A stretch of 64,000 nucleotides of DNA from Diphasiastrum complanatum (lineage: Eukaryota > Streptophyta > Lycopodiopsida > Lycopodiales > Lycopodiaceae), in assembly GCA_029204225.1 (NCBI GenBank), contig CM055106.1, forward strand, positions 43,251,003-43,315,002, given 5' to 3'. Shown in pieces: positions 11,626 to 24,660 of the stretch. The notes beneath the pieces were generated by a model that was given only the letters and a program-made list of their open reading frames with translations, was not told the DNA's origin and made no database searches. The stretch's first letter is position 1. Each line of letters starts with the position of its first letter. A program made the translations under genes and the position numbers.

Positions 11626-12835
11626 CTCTCTTGCATGACACAATCTCTCTATGTAGTGCATTTACCTTTGAGTTTCAATACCAATAAGATCTTAGAGATT
11701 GTGTGGTTTGTTAATATCGGTTATGAAGAATATCTCAATAATCACAAATCATATCCTTTTATTAACTTTAAGGTTTGAAGCTTGATTCCACTTGTGTGCA
11801 TTGGAAAGGATGGATAAGAGAAAAATCAATCAACGTTTCAATGTGTCTCTCATCGATTGTACTGAAGAATATAGGAGTTGCATTGTCAAATGTGATTTCC
11901 ATTCCATGTGTTCTTTTGATTAAGAAATGGACAAATGTATCATTGATGTTAAACAACATCGATTTATTGCATGCACAAATTCATACTTATTTTAAGTATC
12001 TAATTAATGCTTATGCTAGAGACAAAAGCATGCATGCTATCAAAGGCTTAGTTTATGGTAAGATGTTTTAATTCCACCTTTTTATAATGGGAATTGTACA
12101 AAAGCAAATTACAAGTTTTTTATTTGGAGATTGTTTTTCTTACTTGCGTTCTACAATATAGGAAAAAGAAATCATACACATCGCAATTATCACCATGGAC
12201 AAGCGTTGTTTTATCTAATATGTGAACTTTCAAATGTTCTTCCTTTGCAATAAGCTATTGTAAAACAGGTATTATGCTAGTGTTCATGAATTTTAGGAAA
12301 TGGATTCCCATATTAAGATGAGTAACAATGTTGATGATTGTTAGCACAAATTTTCAACGTATCAATGCAAGAAAATACAATTATTGCATGCATGTCACCA
12401 ATGATCAGAACATATTGTGCGGAAAGAGATTCATATTTTGATGTTGTTTCAAAGAAAAACATATGGATAGATACTTAAGATATTACATATTAATATGCTT
12501 TATTGAAGCGTTGACGATGGTTGCAGCGCTAGATATTTCAATTTGCTAAGGAGGCAAAAAATTACTCTGATAAAGTTTAACATAAATCCAACCACATTAT
12601 TGTCGTTTAAGTTTTTCAAGGGTGTACAGTACCTATTTCGACTCTCTAAGTGTCTTAATTTTACGTTACAATTCTCGGTTTAATTCCTTGTCGGCTCATT
12701 GCCATCTCTATTCACATCAATACTATAGTAGTCTCTTGACCGCTAGTAGATGCAACTAGTAACTATCATTGTGTACTCAAATAAAAATCTCACACACAGT
12801 GACAGGCTGAGAATTAGAGGTGAAATGTAGTTGAT
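11626..12835 (-). other. GRP 3' flank, inverted copy
   Basis: Reverse complement of the 3' flanks after GRP-1 and GRP-2, with the AATAAA motif and a single copy of the 31-base unit. No gene recognised. Confidence 0.6.
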
Positions 12836-13150
12836 TCACCACCCAATCAGTGTCCATTTCTGGGAGCAATAATAATTTCCATTTTCTTTTCCTCTCCTTC
12901 TACCTTTGCCAGCATCATGCCCCGCATCTTCTTCTTTTGTAGGGGCGGAATTTTCATTTCCTTTTTTGCCACCACTACCGTTACCGTCTCCTTTTCCAGT
13001 AACAGTATTTCCATTTTCGTTTCCCCTTGAGCCACCGCCTCGTGCTCTATTTCCTTGACCACTGCTACCTTTAGAACCACCTGTAGCACCACTACCAATA
13101 TGTCCACCTCCAGCTCCACCGCCTTGCCCAACAGCACCTTCGCCACCTTT
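12836..13150 (-). pseudogene. GRP-3: C-terminal fragment with lost stop
   Basis: Minus strand. Holds about the last 100 residues of GRP from GGEGAVGQGGGAGG onward. The normal TAA after KENGN is changed to TAT, so the frame would run on through YYCSQKWTLIGW to a TGA at 12836-12838. The 5' two thirds of the gene, its promoter and about 2.3 kb in all are deleted. At 13148-13151 the gene joins block M directly (CGCCACCT|TTTAATGG). There is no promoter. Confidence 0.85.
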
Positions 13151-14003
13151 TAATGGAATTAACTCTTGCCAAACTCATTGATAAAAAAACCATTATATTT
13201 GGAATGCTCAATAGGACTGGTTGGAAGAGAGGTGCTGATATTTCTGTTGAAATCTTAGAGTTTTCCATCAAAAAATTAGTCTAATCATCAGGTTTCCAAA
13301 TTTGGAAAAAACTTTTATCATCAACACATTGATTTCAACTCGAAAATGGGTATAATACTTAAGGTAAACTTTGGACTGGCAATTATGTTCTCGATCGTTC
13401 TTGAACACATTTTGAATCAGTCATTGCTCATTGTTAGAATGCATGGCTTCTTTACCTCTCAATAGGTGTTGTATGGTGTTTTTTTGATATGTGTAAAGCT
13501 AAAATCCAAGGAGAGAAATCTTGGGTGTGGACATTTCCTACCGACCCTTTTTGAAGCAGTGATTGATTAGAGGCTTAAAGGTTTCTTAATGCACACAATA
13601 AACATTATATATTGAGTGAAAATGACTATTAAAGTTGATTTAGAATCAGATTCATAATATGTCTTTAGACAAAAAAATTTCGACTTGCTAAATGTAGAGC
13701 AAAATTCTAGAAGCTCCAACTCAAGTTCAACATGTAGTTACTCTAATATTTGAAAATGTCAACCGTCCAAAAAGTTGGGATTTTTCTGGATACTTTTCCA
13801 TCGAAACTTAGAATAAATGAAAGATTGTGGTCAATCTAATATGAGATCAAATCTCTTGAAATATGGAGCCATCTCCAATATTATAGAAACTTGTGAATGA
13901 AGGGTCCACCCACCTTGTGTTGTCTTGTTACTCGTAGAAATTTTAAAAAAGATATTTCACAATCAAAATCTTGCATAGACCTCCAGGCATTTATCAAATA
14001 AAA
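13151..14003 (-). repeat. Block M, inverted and truncated
   Basis: Reverse complement of the first ~850 bases of block M. The part with the MESISMAF-type frame is missing because of the deletion that also truncated GRP-3. Confidence 0.75.
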
Positions 14004-14256
14004 CACGCACATGCACACGCACACGCACACGCCCACACCCACACACCACGACATTGACATGTATGTATATATACAAATACCCACATATGTACATGCACAT
14101 GTGTACATATGTGGGTGTGTTTATACATACATACATATAAATGTGTTGGTGTGTGTGTGGACATATGTGGGTGTGTTTATACATACATACATATAAATGT
14201 GTTGGTGTGTGTGTGTGTGTACATATGTGGGTGTGTTTATACATACATACATATAA

Positions 14257-14288
<32 letters not shown>

Positions 14289-14345
14289 ATATGTACATAT
14301 GTGGGTGTCTGTATATGTACATACATATAAATGTGTGTGTGTGTG
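14004..14345. repeat. TG/CA palindrome plus ~60-base minisatellite
   Basis: Starts as the CA side of the palindrome (CACACGCACACGCCC), then has about four tandem units of roughly 60 bases. Each holds ACATATGTGGGTGTGTTTATAC, ATACATACATATAAATGTG and a TG run. The same units occur at 52500-52790 and inverted at 27898-28130. Here the two TG blocks that are 500 bases apart in the arms are fused, which suggests deletion between them. Confidence 0.85.
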
Positions 14346-14636
14346 TTTGTAAAAAAGGGTATATATACCTGACTTCAAAGTTTAGAAAGGTCATATCACA
14401 CCTCTATATATATTTAACTACGGCTTTGAAGTGTAGAAAGGTGATATGTCAAACTAAAAGAGTCAATCACTCTTCTTTCCCTAATATATCACTATCATCA
14501 ATGATGGATAGATAAGAAAGTGTCTTTGGAGTCATTAAATCATTGTGCTTTGGATAAGACAAATCGATGCCCCTTCACAATAGCTTCTTTTTTCAAAAAA
14601 TTAATTTATATGTAATTCTCAACTCTCAATAACAGC
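14346..14636. repeat. Block W fragment
   Basis: Matches 52790-53060 and the inverse of 27610-27900. Includes GTCATTAAATCATT and ATTCTCAACTCTCAATAA. No gene. It ends where Copia-A sequence begins, at 14637. Confidence 0.65.
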
Positions 14637-15052
14637 ACCTTCGAGTGTTTGACTATCTTGGTTATGTGCAGATTCCTTCTGATATGAGAAAGAGGCTTGA
14701 CCCTATCAGCTGCAGGAGTATATTCATTGGATACTCAACATCACACAAAGCTTGTTGAATCTATGATGTTGAGTCAAGCCACATCTTAGTCAGCAGTCTA
14801 GATGTTGTGTTCCTGGAAGACAAATTTTACGACTTCAAGTAGAAGTAGCCGATGCAAGAATTAGTTCCAACAACTCCCATCACCATCGACAGGCCTCGAC
14901 CTATGACTATTCCGACAATCAAAGATACCCATGTCACACAACAAGGAGAATCATCATCTCAGCAACTGACTTTTGTTCGAAGATCTGCCCAACGTCGACA
15001 ATGTTGGCTGATATCTTGACTAAAGGGCTGAGAAGGGCCCCTTATCCAATGT
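14637..15052 (+). pseudogene. Copia-A fragment: integrase C-terminus joined to RNase H end
   Basis: Plus strand. Begins in the integrase C-terminal region (YVQIPSDMRKRLDP, SIFIGYSTSHKA, LDVVFLEDKFYDFK), continues into the linker (LTFVRRSAQRRQ) and then jumps to the end of RNase H (LADILTKGLRR-like). The whole RT is deleted. In-frame stops and a frame change are present. Confidence 0.85.
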
Positions 15053-15914
15053 GAAATTCAAATTTGAGATTTATTATTATTATTATTTGAACAACCCTTT
15101 GCACATAAGATTGTTCAGTTTATGCAACCTTCATCATGAAGGTTGTGTTAAAATGAAGATTCTTTGTCCCATCACATTGAATCCATAAAGGCACCTTAGA
15201 CTATTGATAAAAACTAACAGTCTGATTTCATGTTTGGCCTACTTGAGGAAGAATTTGACTTTTTGACCTCACCACAAGTTTTATGGCTTGAACTTTTGAA
15301 GTTTGTTGTGTTTAGGACACCTCCTCAGTTTTCCTTTGATAGACTACATCTTTGAGAGTATGTTGAGTTTTGAACCATAATGTCAACTAAAGCTTTCAAC
15401 TCAGATGTTGTCTTCTAAACTCCTATGACTACTAAACGTTTTCTTTGACTATAATAGTTAATCCATTCAATAAAGTGACACATTGACAACAACAACAACA
15501 ATAACACATTGATTAAGTTTTCTTGATTTGTTGAGAATGTAGCTATCATTATTTAAAAAAATTAAAATTCATGAATACTTCATTGTAAGTTAGCATACAT
15601 GTAGCTTTTTCCAAGAATTGTGCAAAAAATAGACCACTCAGGAAGATAGAACTTCACAATTTCAAAATTTTCTATGGTTTCTTAAGATGTTATGTTGAGC
15701 TACATGAGGTCCATTTTCTCCAAAGATTAAGGTTTAAAATCTTAAATATATATATCACTAGTCATAATGCCAAGTGTTTAGTTTTCCTTTTATTATGGAG
15801 GCAACTCCACGAGCAGAAATGTCATATAAAATTTGAAGCAGATTTTTGTGAGCCTTCTTACCACAACTCTTATTTGGACATCTAGTAAAGAATTGACACA
15901 AAACATGGAATTTT
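15053..15914 (+). repeat. Block V copy 1
   Basis: Always follows the Copia-A RNase H end (also 18754, 59341 and, inverted, 20435-21345). Features: a TTA run (15073-15090), CAACCTTCATCATGAAGGTTG (15127-15147), a CAA run near 15485, and near 15800 a segment with CCACCACAACTCTTAT. No coding region. It may be the element's own 3' untranslated part or captured flank. Confidence 0.65.
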
Positions 15915-17365
15915 TTTACATGTGCACGGTAATATGTCCTCATTAGCTGCCACATGCAAATTCACTTAGCAAAAAAATCTAGAAAAACAAGGTTAAAAAA
16001 ATGCAAAAGCAATAATTTGCATGTGGTAATCTATCCTCATTTGATGCCACATGCAAATTCACTTAGTAGAAAATCCAGAAAACAAGGTTAGAAAAATGCG
16101 AAAGCAATTATTTGCGTTTGGCCATTATGTAGAAAAGACAATAAAACAACTACTGACAATGCCTTGGAAGAAATTAATAATGAAATCTACTCAATTTTCT
16201 AAGAAATGCAAGATGTTTGTAAACAACAATAGGACATTAATCCAGCTCATATGATGACGAAGCAAGAGATAAAGATGATGTCGCCATCACCCTCACTCAT
16301 GATAATGTCTGATCATGTTGATGTTGTTCAGGAGGAAACTGAAGATGAAAAGATAGAGGAAGCCATGAAAGTACAAGCCCTAGATTCTGTACATAGATGT
16401 TAAGAAAAAAAAAAGGATCTAATCGAAGTAAGAGAAGATGATTTGATTGACACTGAGGATGATTTTGATGATGTAGCGAATCATATTTTGTAAAGCTAAT
16501 CAAAACTTTCAAACGTACTATGGTTTTTCCACTATTGTTGGTTCAAGTGAGATAAGTTTAGAACTTCAAATGCTTCTGTTTGTATGTGTTCTTTGTAGGA
16601 GGTGACAATGACTTAAGGGTGTTCTCCTGCAATAGTAGTGTTTGGTTTTTGGCTAAGACATGAAGTACATCTAGTGTGAATTCTACACCAAAGATAGCTA
16701 GCGAGTGTGATTCTCGTGTACTATTCATCAAATAAAAAGAGTTCATGTGTCATTCTTTTGTGACATTGGCTCCTACTCCTCAACATACTCTTGTGTCTTA
16801 GTTGTCTCTACTTGGTCTCGTAGTTCAAAATCTTCAATTGTTTTGGTAAATTTGTTGACAATGTATTTGTATTGTTTCTGAAAGTGTCTTTTGTAGGTGT
16901 ATACAAAATCTCTTTCATATATTGGATGAAGAATTAATGGACTTGTCAAAGATGTGTCCTGAGGGCTACGTTATTGATCATGGGAGACGATTATCTAAGA
17001 TTGTGAATACTAAAAAGTGAATATCTTAAATATTGATTGTGATTATTGTGAATACTGATCATAAATACTTGTGAATATATATTGATCATAAATACTTGTG
17101 AATATTGACCGTAAATAATTGTGAATATTGAGTATACTAAAATATCTGAATACTAATCATGATTATTGTAAATACTATTCGTGAATATTCTTGAATCCTT
17201 GTCAACTTTAGAATTCCAAATGATAGAGTTATTTTATGATCAAAATATTAAACCCATTGTAGGAAACATTCATCAAATGTAGGTCACCTATTTGTTAGGA
17301 AAAGCGTTTCGTACACAATTGTTAGTCTTTTTTTCCAATATGCAATCTTAGTTCTATGATTATAT
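15915..17365 (+). repeat. Block U copy 1, with coding-like acidic remnant
   Basis: Recurs at 19671-20434 (-), 36066-37493 (-), 37950-38762 (-) and 60261-61295 (+). It holds exon-like pieces: 16051-16250, then MMTKQEIKMMSPSPS at 16252 running into an acidic stretch (VQEETEDEKIEEAMKVQALD). After a poly-A run comes EDDLIDTEDDFDDVANHIL. A further segment near 16925-17020 reads LSKMCPEGYVIDHGRRLSK and ends in a stop. The pieces look like exons of one unknown gene or transposon, acidic and Lys/Glu-rich. I do not recognise the family. Confidence 0.5.
17030..17200. repeat. AT-rich short tandem array
   Basis: About six degenerate repeats of the phrase ATTGATCATAAATACTTGTGA, also present inverted at 36235-36385. 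It sits just downstream of the last exon-like piece of block U. Confidence 0.8.
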
Positions 17366-17395
17366 TCCGGAGAGTCCAAATATGTCGCAGCTACC

Positions 17396-18472
<1,077 letters not shown>

Positions 18473-18753
18473 CTTCCTCTGTAGTAAAGGAAATCATCTG
18501 GCTTAGAAGATTGCTTCAGGATCTAATGATCCCTCAATACAATCCGACTATACTCTATTGCGACATTCAGAGCTGTATTGCTCTATCTCTAAACCCACAA
18601 ACTCACTCCAGAACTAAGCACATCGAAGTTCAATTTTATTTTCTTAGAGAGAAAGTTCTGAACAAGGCTGTCAAATTAAGTTACTGTCCGACTGACAGTA
18701 TGTTGGCTGATATCTTGACTAAAGGGCTGAGAAGGGCCCCTTATCCAATGTGA

Positions 18754-19670
18754 AATTCAAATTTGAGATTTAAGATTATTATTATTTGAACAAGCCTTTG
18801 CACATAAGATTGTTCAATATATGCAACCTTCATCAAGAAGGTTGTGTTAAAATGATAATTCTTTGTCCCGTCATATTGAATCCATAAAGGGACCTGAGGC
18901 TATTGATAAAAACTAACAGTCCGATTTCATGTTTGGCCTACTTGAGGAAGAATTTGACTTCTGACCTCACCAGAACTTTAATGGCTTGAACTTTTGAAGT
19001 TTGTTGTGTTTAGGACACCTACCTCAGTTTTCCTTTTATGTACCACATCTTTGAGAGTATGTTGAGTTTTGAACCATAATGTCAACTGAACCTTTAGATG
19101 TTGTCTTCTAAAATCCTATGACTGATAAACATTTTCTTTGACTATATTAGTTAGCCCATTCAATAAAGTGACACATTGACAACGACAACAACAATAACAC
19201 ATTGATTAAGTTTTCTTGATTTGTTGAGAATGTAGCTATCATTATTTAAAAAAAATAAAATTCATGAATACTTCAGGAAGTTAGCATACATGTATCTTTT
19301 TCCAAGAATTGTGCAAAAAATAGACCACTCAAGAAGATAGAACTTCACAATTTCAAAATTTTCTATGGTCTCTTGAAATGTTATGTTGAGCTACATGAGG
19401 TCCATTTTCTCCAAAGATTAAGGTTTAAAATCTTAAATATATATATCACTAGTCATAATGCCAAGTGTTTAGTTTTCCTTTTATTATGGAGGCAACTCCA
19501 CGAGCAGAAATGTCATATAAAATTTGAAGCAGATTTTTGTGAGCCTTCCCACCACAACTCTTATGTGGACATCCAGTGAAGAATTGACACATAACATGGA
19601 AATTCGTGTGCATGTAGAGAGACAATGTATGGGTGCCACATGCCACATGCACATTGGCCAAATGCAAATA
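18754..19670 (+). repeat. Block V copy 2
   Basis: Direct copy of block V after the RNase H end. It stops near 19670, where block U in the opposite orientation starts (the outer edge of the large inverted repeat). No gene. Confidence 0.7.
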
Positions 19671-20434
19671 TACTTCATGACGTAGCCAAAAGCCAAACAC
19701 TAATATTGCAGGAGAACACCCTTAAGTCATTGTCACCTCCTACAAAGAACACATACAAACAGAAGCATTTGATGTTCTAAACTTATCTCACTTGGACCAA
19801 CAATAGTGGAAAAACCATAGTATGTTTGAGATTTTTGATTAGCTTTACAAAATATGATTTGCTACATCATCAAAATCATCCTCAGTGTCAATCAAATCAT
19901 CTTCTCTTACTTCGATTAGATCCTTTTTTTTTCTTAAGATCTATGTACAGAATCTAGGGCTTGTACTTTCATGGCTTCCTCTATCTTTTCATCTTCACTT
20001 TCCTCCCGAACAACATCAACTTGATTAGAAATTATCATGAGTGAGGGTGCTGGCGACACCATCTTTATCTCTTGCTTCGTCATCATATGAGCTGGATTAA
20101 CATCCTATTGTTGATTACAAACATCTTGAATTTCTTAAAAAAATGAGCTGATTTCATTATTAATTTCTTTGAAGGCATTATCGACAGTTGTTTTAATGTC
20201 TTTTCTACATAATGGCCAAATGCAAATAATTGCTTTCGCATTTTTTTAACCTTGTTTTTTGGATTATCTACTAAGTGAATTTGCATGTGGCAGCTAATGA
20301 GGATAGATTACCACATGCAAATTATTGCTTTTGCAATTCTTTTAACCTTGTTTTTCTAGATTTTTGTGCTAAGTGAATCTGCATGTGGTAGATAATGTGG
20401 CCATATTACTGCACACATGCAATTTTTTCTAGAA
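19671..20434 (-). repeat. Block U (left arm)
   Basis: Minus-strand copy of U. Also a nearly exact direct repeat of 36733-37493 at a constant offset of 17062 with no indels seen, so those two are very recent duplicates. Coding-like remnants are the same as in U copy 1, with stops. Confidence 0.7.
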
Positions 20435-21345
20435 TGTGCATGTGGCATGTGGCACCCATACATTGGCTCTCTAGATGCACATGAATTTACATGTTTTGTG
20501 TCAAATCTTTACTAGATGTCCACATAAGAGTTGTGGTGGGAAGGCTCACAAAAATCTGCTTCAAATTTTATATGAGATTTTTGCTCGTGGAGTTGCCTCC
20601 ATAATAAAAGGAAAACTAAACACTTGGCATTATGACTAGTGATATATATATTTAAGATTTAAAACCTTAATCTTTGGAGAAAATGGACCTCATGTAGCTC
20701 AACATAACATCTTAAGAAACCATAGAAAATTTTGAAATTGTGAAGTTCTATCTTCCTGAGTGGTCTATTTTTTGCACAATTCTTGGAAAAAGCTACATGT
20801 ATGCTAACTTACAATGAAGTATTCATGAATTTTAATTTTTTTAAATAATGATAGCTACATTCTCAACAAATCAAGAAAACTTAATCAATGTGTTATTGTT
20901 GTTGCTGTTGTCAATGTGTCACTTTATTGAATGGATTAACTATTATAGTCAAAGAAAACGTTTAGTAGTCATAGGATTTTAGAAGACAACATCTGAGTTG
21001 AAAGCTTTAGTTGACATTATGGTTCAAAACTCAACATACTCTCAAAGATGTAGTCTATCAAAGGAAAACTGAGGAGGTGTCCTAAACACAACAAACTTCA
21101 AAAGTTCAAGCCATAAAACTTGTGGTGAGGTCAAAAAGTCAAATTCTTCTTCAAATAGGACAACCATAAAATCGGACTGTTAGTTTTTATCAATAGTCTC
21201 AGGTCCCTTTATGGACTCAATGTGACGGGACAAAGAATCTTCATTTTAACACAACCTTCATGATGAAGGTTGCATAAATTGAACAATCTTATGTGCAAAG
21301 GGTTGTTCAAATAATAATAATAATAAATCTCAAATTCGAATTTCA
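20435..21345 (-). repeat. Block V (left arm)
   Basis: Inverse of 18754-19670. The two V blocks face each other across about 0.8 kb of U and form the core of a smaller inverted repeat. No gene. Confidence 0.7.
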
Positions 21346-23718
21346 CATTGGATAAGGGCCTCTTCTCAGCCCTTTAGTCAAGATATCAGCCAACATACTG
21401 TCAGTCGGACAATAACTTAACTTAATCTCAGAGAAAATGAATTTTAACTTCGATGTGCTTAGTTCTGGAGTGAGTTTGTGGGTTCAGAGATAAGCAATAC
21501 AGCTCTGAATGTCGCAATAGAGTCTAGTTTCATGTGTATATACATAACAACAATTCACGAGTATATGTAAGAGGGGACTATGATGAACACACGTGCAAGT
21601 GGAGAAGAGTGAATCAGAGTTCTTGCGTGGACCCCATTGTGTCTTAACTATTTCATTCCATAGAATCAGAGATATATGAGAGAGTTAAAGTCATTCAAAA
21701 AATAGAGATACTTATGAAATTTGTAACTAGCCAAGTAAAACCATTCTTGGACACAAGATCGTGATCTGATCGTTGTATTTACAATAGCCTAATTCAAATT
21801 CTCTATATTCTTATGTGTATTCTACTACGAATGCTTTCTGATAATTTTCTTTCTCAATTGACACTCACTCAATTCGGAATGTCTAATCTCGAAGGAAGCA
21901 TGGTTGTCTCAGACACCTAATTGTTTTCTGCTCCCTTCATGGTTGTCTTTGACACCTACCAGACATTCCTCCATTTGATCTAAGTCAATGTTGATGCTAT
22001 AGTTTGGTAAAGCTGATCATGTTAAAGTTCTCTATGTTGGAGTTGTGTTTCTAATTTCGCACTTAATTTCTTCGAGAGCTCTCCAACAAGTAGTTGCGAC
22101 ATATTTGGACTCTGTGGAAGACAAAGAAATGCATTTCTGCTTTCGACTATTCCATGAAATGGGTCCTCCTACTAGACAGCGAAGCTAGCCAGACGTGGAA
22201 CTTTGTGTGTCCACATTACCGGCCCAATCAAAGCCGGAATAAGAAGGTAATGTTAGAGTGTCCTCTTAGTTTTCATTATAACATAGACGCTTGAATGTAT
22301 CTTAATACTCTTAGTAGAGCTTGTGCCAATGTGCTAACTGCATAGGCAAGATCGGGTCGTGTGCAAACCATGGCATACATGATCGATTCAACTATCGATT
22401 GATAGGGGTATTTGCACATCTCCTTCTTCTCTGCTTTAGTCGTTGGCACATGTCCTTCGATAGTTTGAATCCAAGATGCATATGTGCAGTCTATCGACTT
22501 GTAGTTTTCCATGCCATATCTGTAGAGTACATTGGTTAGACACCTTTCTTGGCTTATTGTGATACTTATGTTTACTCTTTCTTTGGTTATCTCGATTCCA
22601 AGAAGGTAATGTATACGGCTTGAATCGGTCATTTTGAATTCCTTCCACAATAGCAACTTTGTCTCATGAAGTAACTGATTCAAATTGTTGATGATCAAAG
22701 AGTCATCAAAATATAGAGCTATTATGACATAGCTTGAGCCTCTGTGTTTGAGATAAATATTAGAGTCAGCAGATTTAGGAATGAAGTCGTGCTGCAACAA
22801 GGATCGATTGATTCTATTGAACCAGGCCCTGGGAGTTTGCTTTAGCCCATAGAGAGCTTTTTGCAACTTACACACTTTGAGTTGCTAGATGTAGATATCT
22901 TCTTATATGTATCCATTCAGAAAAGCAGTCTGAACATCCATCTGGTGAACTTCTAGATCTTCGGCATCTGTGATAGCAAGTAAAGACCGAATTGACTGAA
23001 GTCTTACAACTGGACTGAAAGTCCATGTGTAGTCAATTACATAGGTTTGTTCATATCCTTTCACGACTAGTCGAGCTTTCCATTTGTCTATCAAACCATG
23101 TGGATTGAGCTTGAACCTGAAGATCCACTTAGTGTCGATAATCTTTGCATTAGGAGGAGCTTCAACAAGACACCATGTCTTGCTCTTCATCAGAAAATTA
23201 TACATGCATGACAGTGTGTCAGTTGTCTGCATTCGAATTTGACAATGCTTCTACTACTAAGGTAGGTCCGTCATAACTGATGAATGCCTAAGGGATGTAA
23301 CGATCAAGCTCTTGTCGACGTTGGGCAGATCTTCGAACAAAAGTCAGTTGCTGAGATGATGATTCTCCTTGTTGTGCGACATAGGTATCTTCAATTGTCG
23401 GAACAGTTGTAGGTCGAGGCCTTTCGATGGTGATGGGAGTTGTTGGAACTAATTCTTGCATTGGCTGCTTCTACTTGAAGTCGTAGAATTTGTCTTCAAG
23501 GAAAACAACATCTAGACTGCTGACTGAGATGCGGCTTGACTCAACATCATAGATTCGACAAGCTTTGTGTGATGTCGAGTATCCAATGAAGATACTCCTG
23601 CAGCTGAAAGGGTCAAGCCTCTTTCTCAAATCAGAAGGAATCTACACATAACCAAGATAGCCAAACACGCGAAGGTGCTTTAGACTTGGTTTGTAGGCAT
23701 GGAAGATTTTGAAGTAAG
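21346..23718 (-). pseudogene. Copia-A copy 2: integrase C-term, RT and RNase H
   Basis: Minus strand, 5' to 3' from 23718. Order: integrase C-terminal region (SIFIGYSTSHKA, LDVVFLEDKFYDFK), linker, RT (22903-23232: DTKWIFRFKLNPHG, KARLVVKGYEQT, HQMDVQTAFLNGYI), stop codons, RT continued (22276-22875: CKLQKALYGLKQTPRAWF, then the YFDD active site at 22702-22713), connection region (TRPDLAYAVSTLAQ), RNase H to 22089, a truncated LTR-A insertion (21528-22088), and the RNase H end (21346-21527). The RT catalytic motif is kept, but stops and a 28-base deletion between the RT halves (relative to the 40-kb copy) make it inactive. Confidence 0.9.
21528..22088 (+). mobile_element. LTR-A insertion remnant (left arm)
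   Basis: Corresponds to the 3' half of the LTR at 17396-18472. It runs from TTTCATGTGTATATAC to CCAACA (22083-22088). The CT tract, the LTR start and part of the adjoining RNase H have been deleted. The same deletion is present in the right arm at 59161. Confidence 0.8.
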
Positions 23719-24660
23719 TGTAGAACACCTCAATAGACAGGTGTCAGTTCTACCAACAAAGTGCACAACAGTACTCAAATTCACAAAGGTTAAAGAAACT
23801 CAAAACTCGAACGATTCGATTCGCGAAATTGAGAAGCTTGAACATGAACTCGAACAAATAGTTGTTGTGAAACTATCGTGAACAATTTCTTGTTCAAACT
23901 TTAAGCTCAAAGCTCGAAATTATCACAAACTCAAACTATTCGCGAATTTGACTCGAAAGATCAAGAAGACTGTCGCGAAGCAGAAACTGTCAAAGATACT
24001 GTCGCGAACAAAATATTGTCATGAATCTTTTGTGAAGAGCAAATCTGTCATGAATAGAAAATCATTCAAGAATCTTTCGCGAATCTTTCGAAAATCTTTC
24101 GACTCTAAGAAACCAAAACGGTGTTGAATATCAACCGTCAAAACGAATGGATTCTGTTACAGAAGGAAAAAGGCCAAAGGACATATCTTGTAACCATGTC
24201 TCAAAAGAAGACTGTTGCGAAGCAGAAACTGTCAAAGATATATCGTGAACAAAATATTGTCACAAATCTTTCGAGAACAGCAAATCTGTCATGAACAAAG
24301 AATCTTTCAAGAATCTTTTGAGAATCTATCGTGAATCTTTCAAGAATCTTTTGACTCTAAGAAATCAGAATGTTGCTGAATATTTTTGAGAATCTTTCAA
24401 GAATCTTTCGATTCAAAATGTATATCGATGCATACTCAGAATTATAAAAATTTGTTTTTTGATGAAAGTTTTAGTCGTTTATCTGATTATCTAATTGTTT
24501 ATCACATAGTCTATCACATTCACGCATAATTCAATCATAATAGAACTACTCTATTGATACATAGATCTAATTCAGGCATGATTAAAACGCTGATATTGGT
24601 GTGATTTATTCAACCTCTAATTGTGTTCTCTGAGGAAGAATTCGCAAAACTTTTCCTACA
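23719..24660 (+). mobile_element. Solo LTR-C in integrase (left arm)
   Basis: 942 bases, TGTAGAACACC...CCTACA. Flanked by gtaag (23714-23718) and ggaag (24661-24665), a 5-base target duplication with one mismatch. Rich in degenerate words such as AATCTTTCAAGAATCTTTCG. It lies opposite to the host integrase. Compared with the copy at 41681 the TATAAATA segment is missing. Confidence 0.85.
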
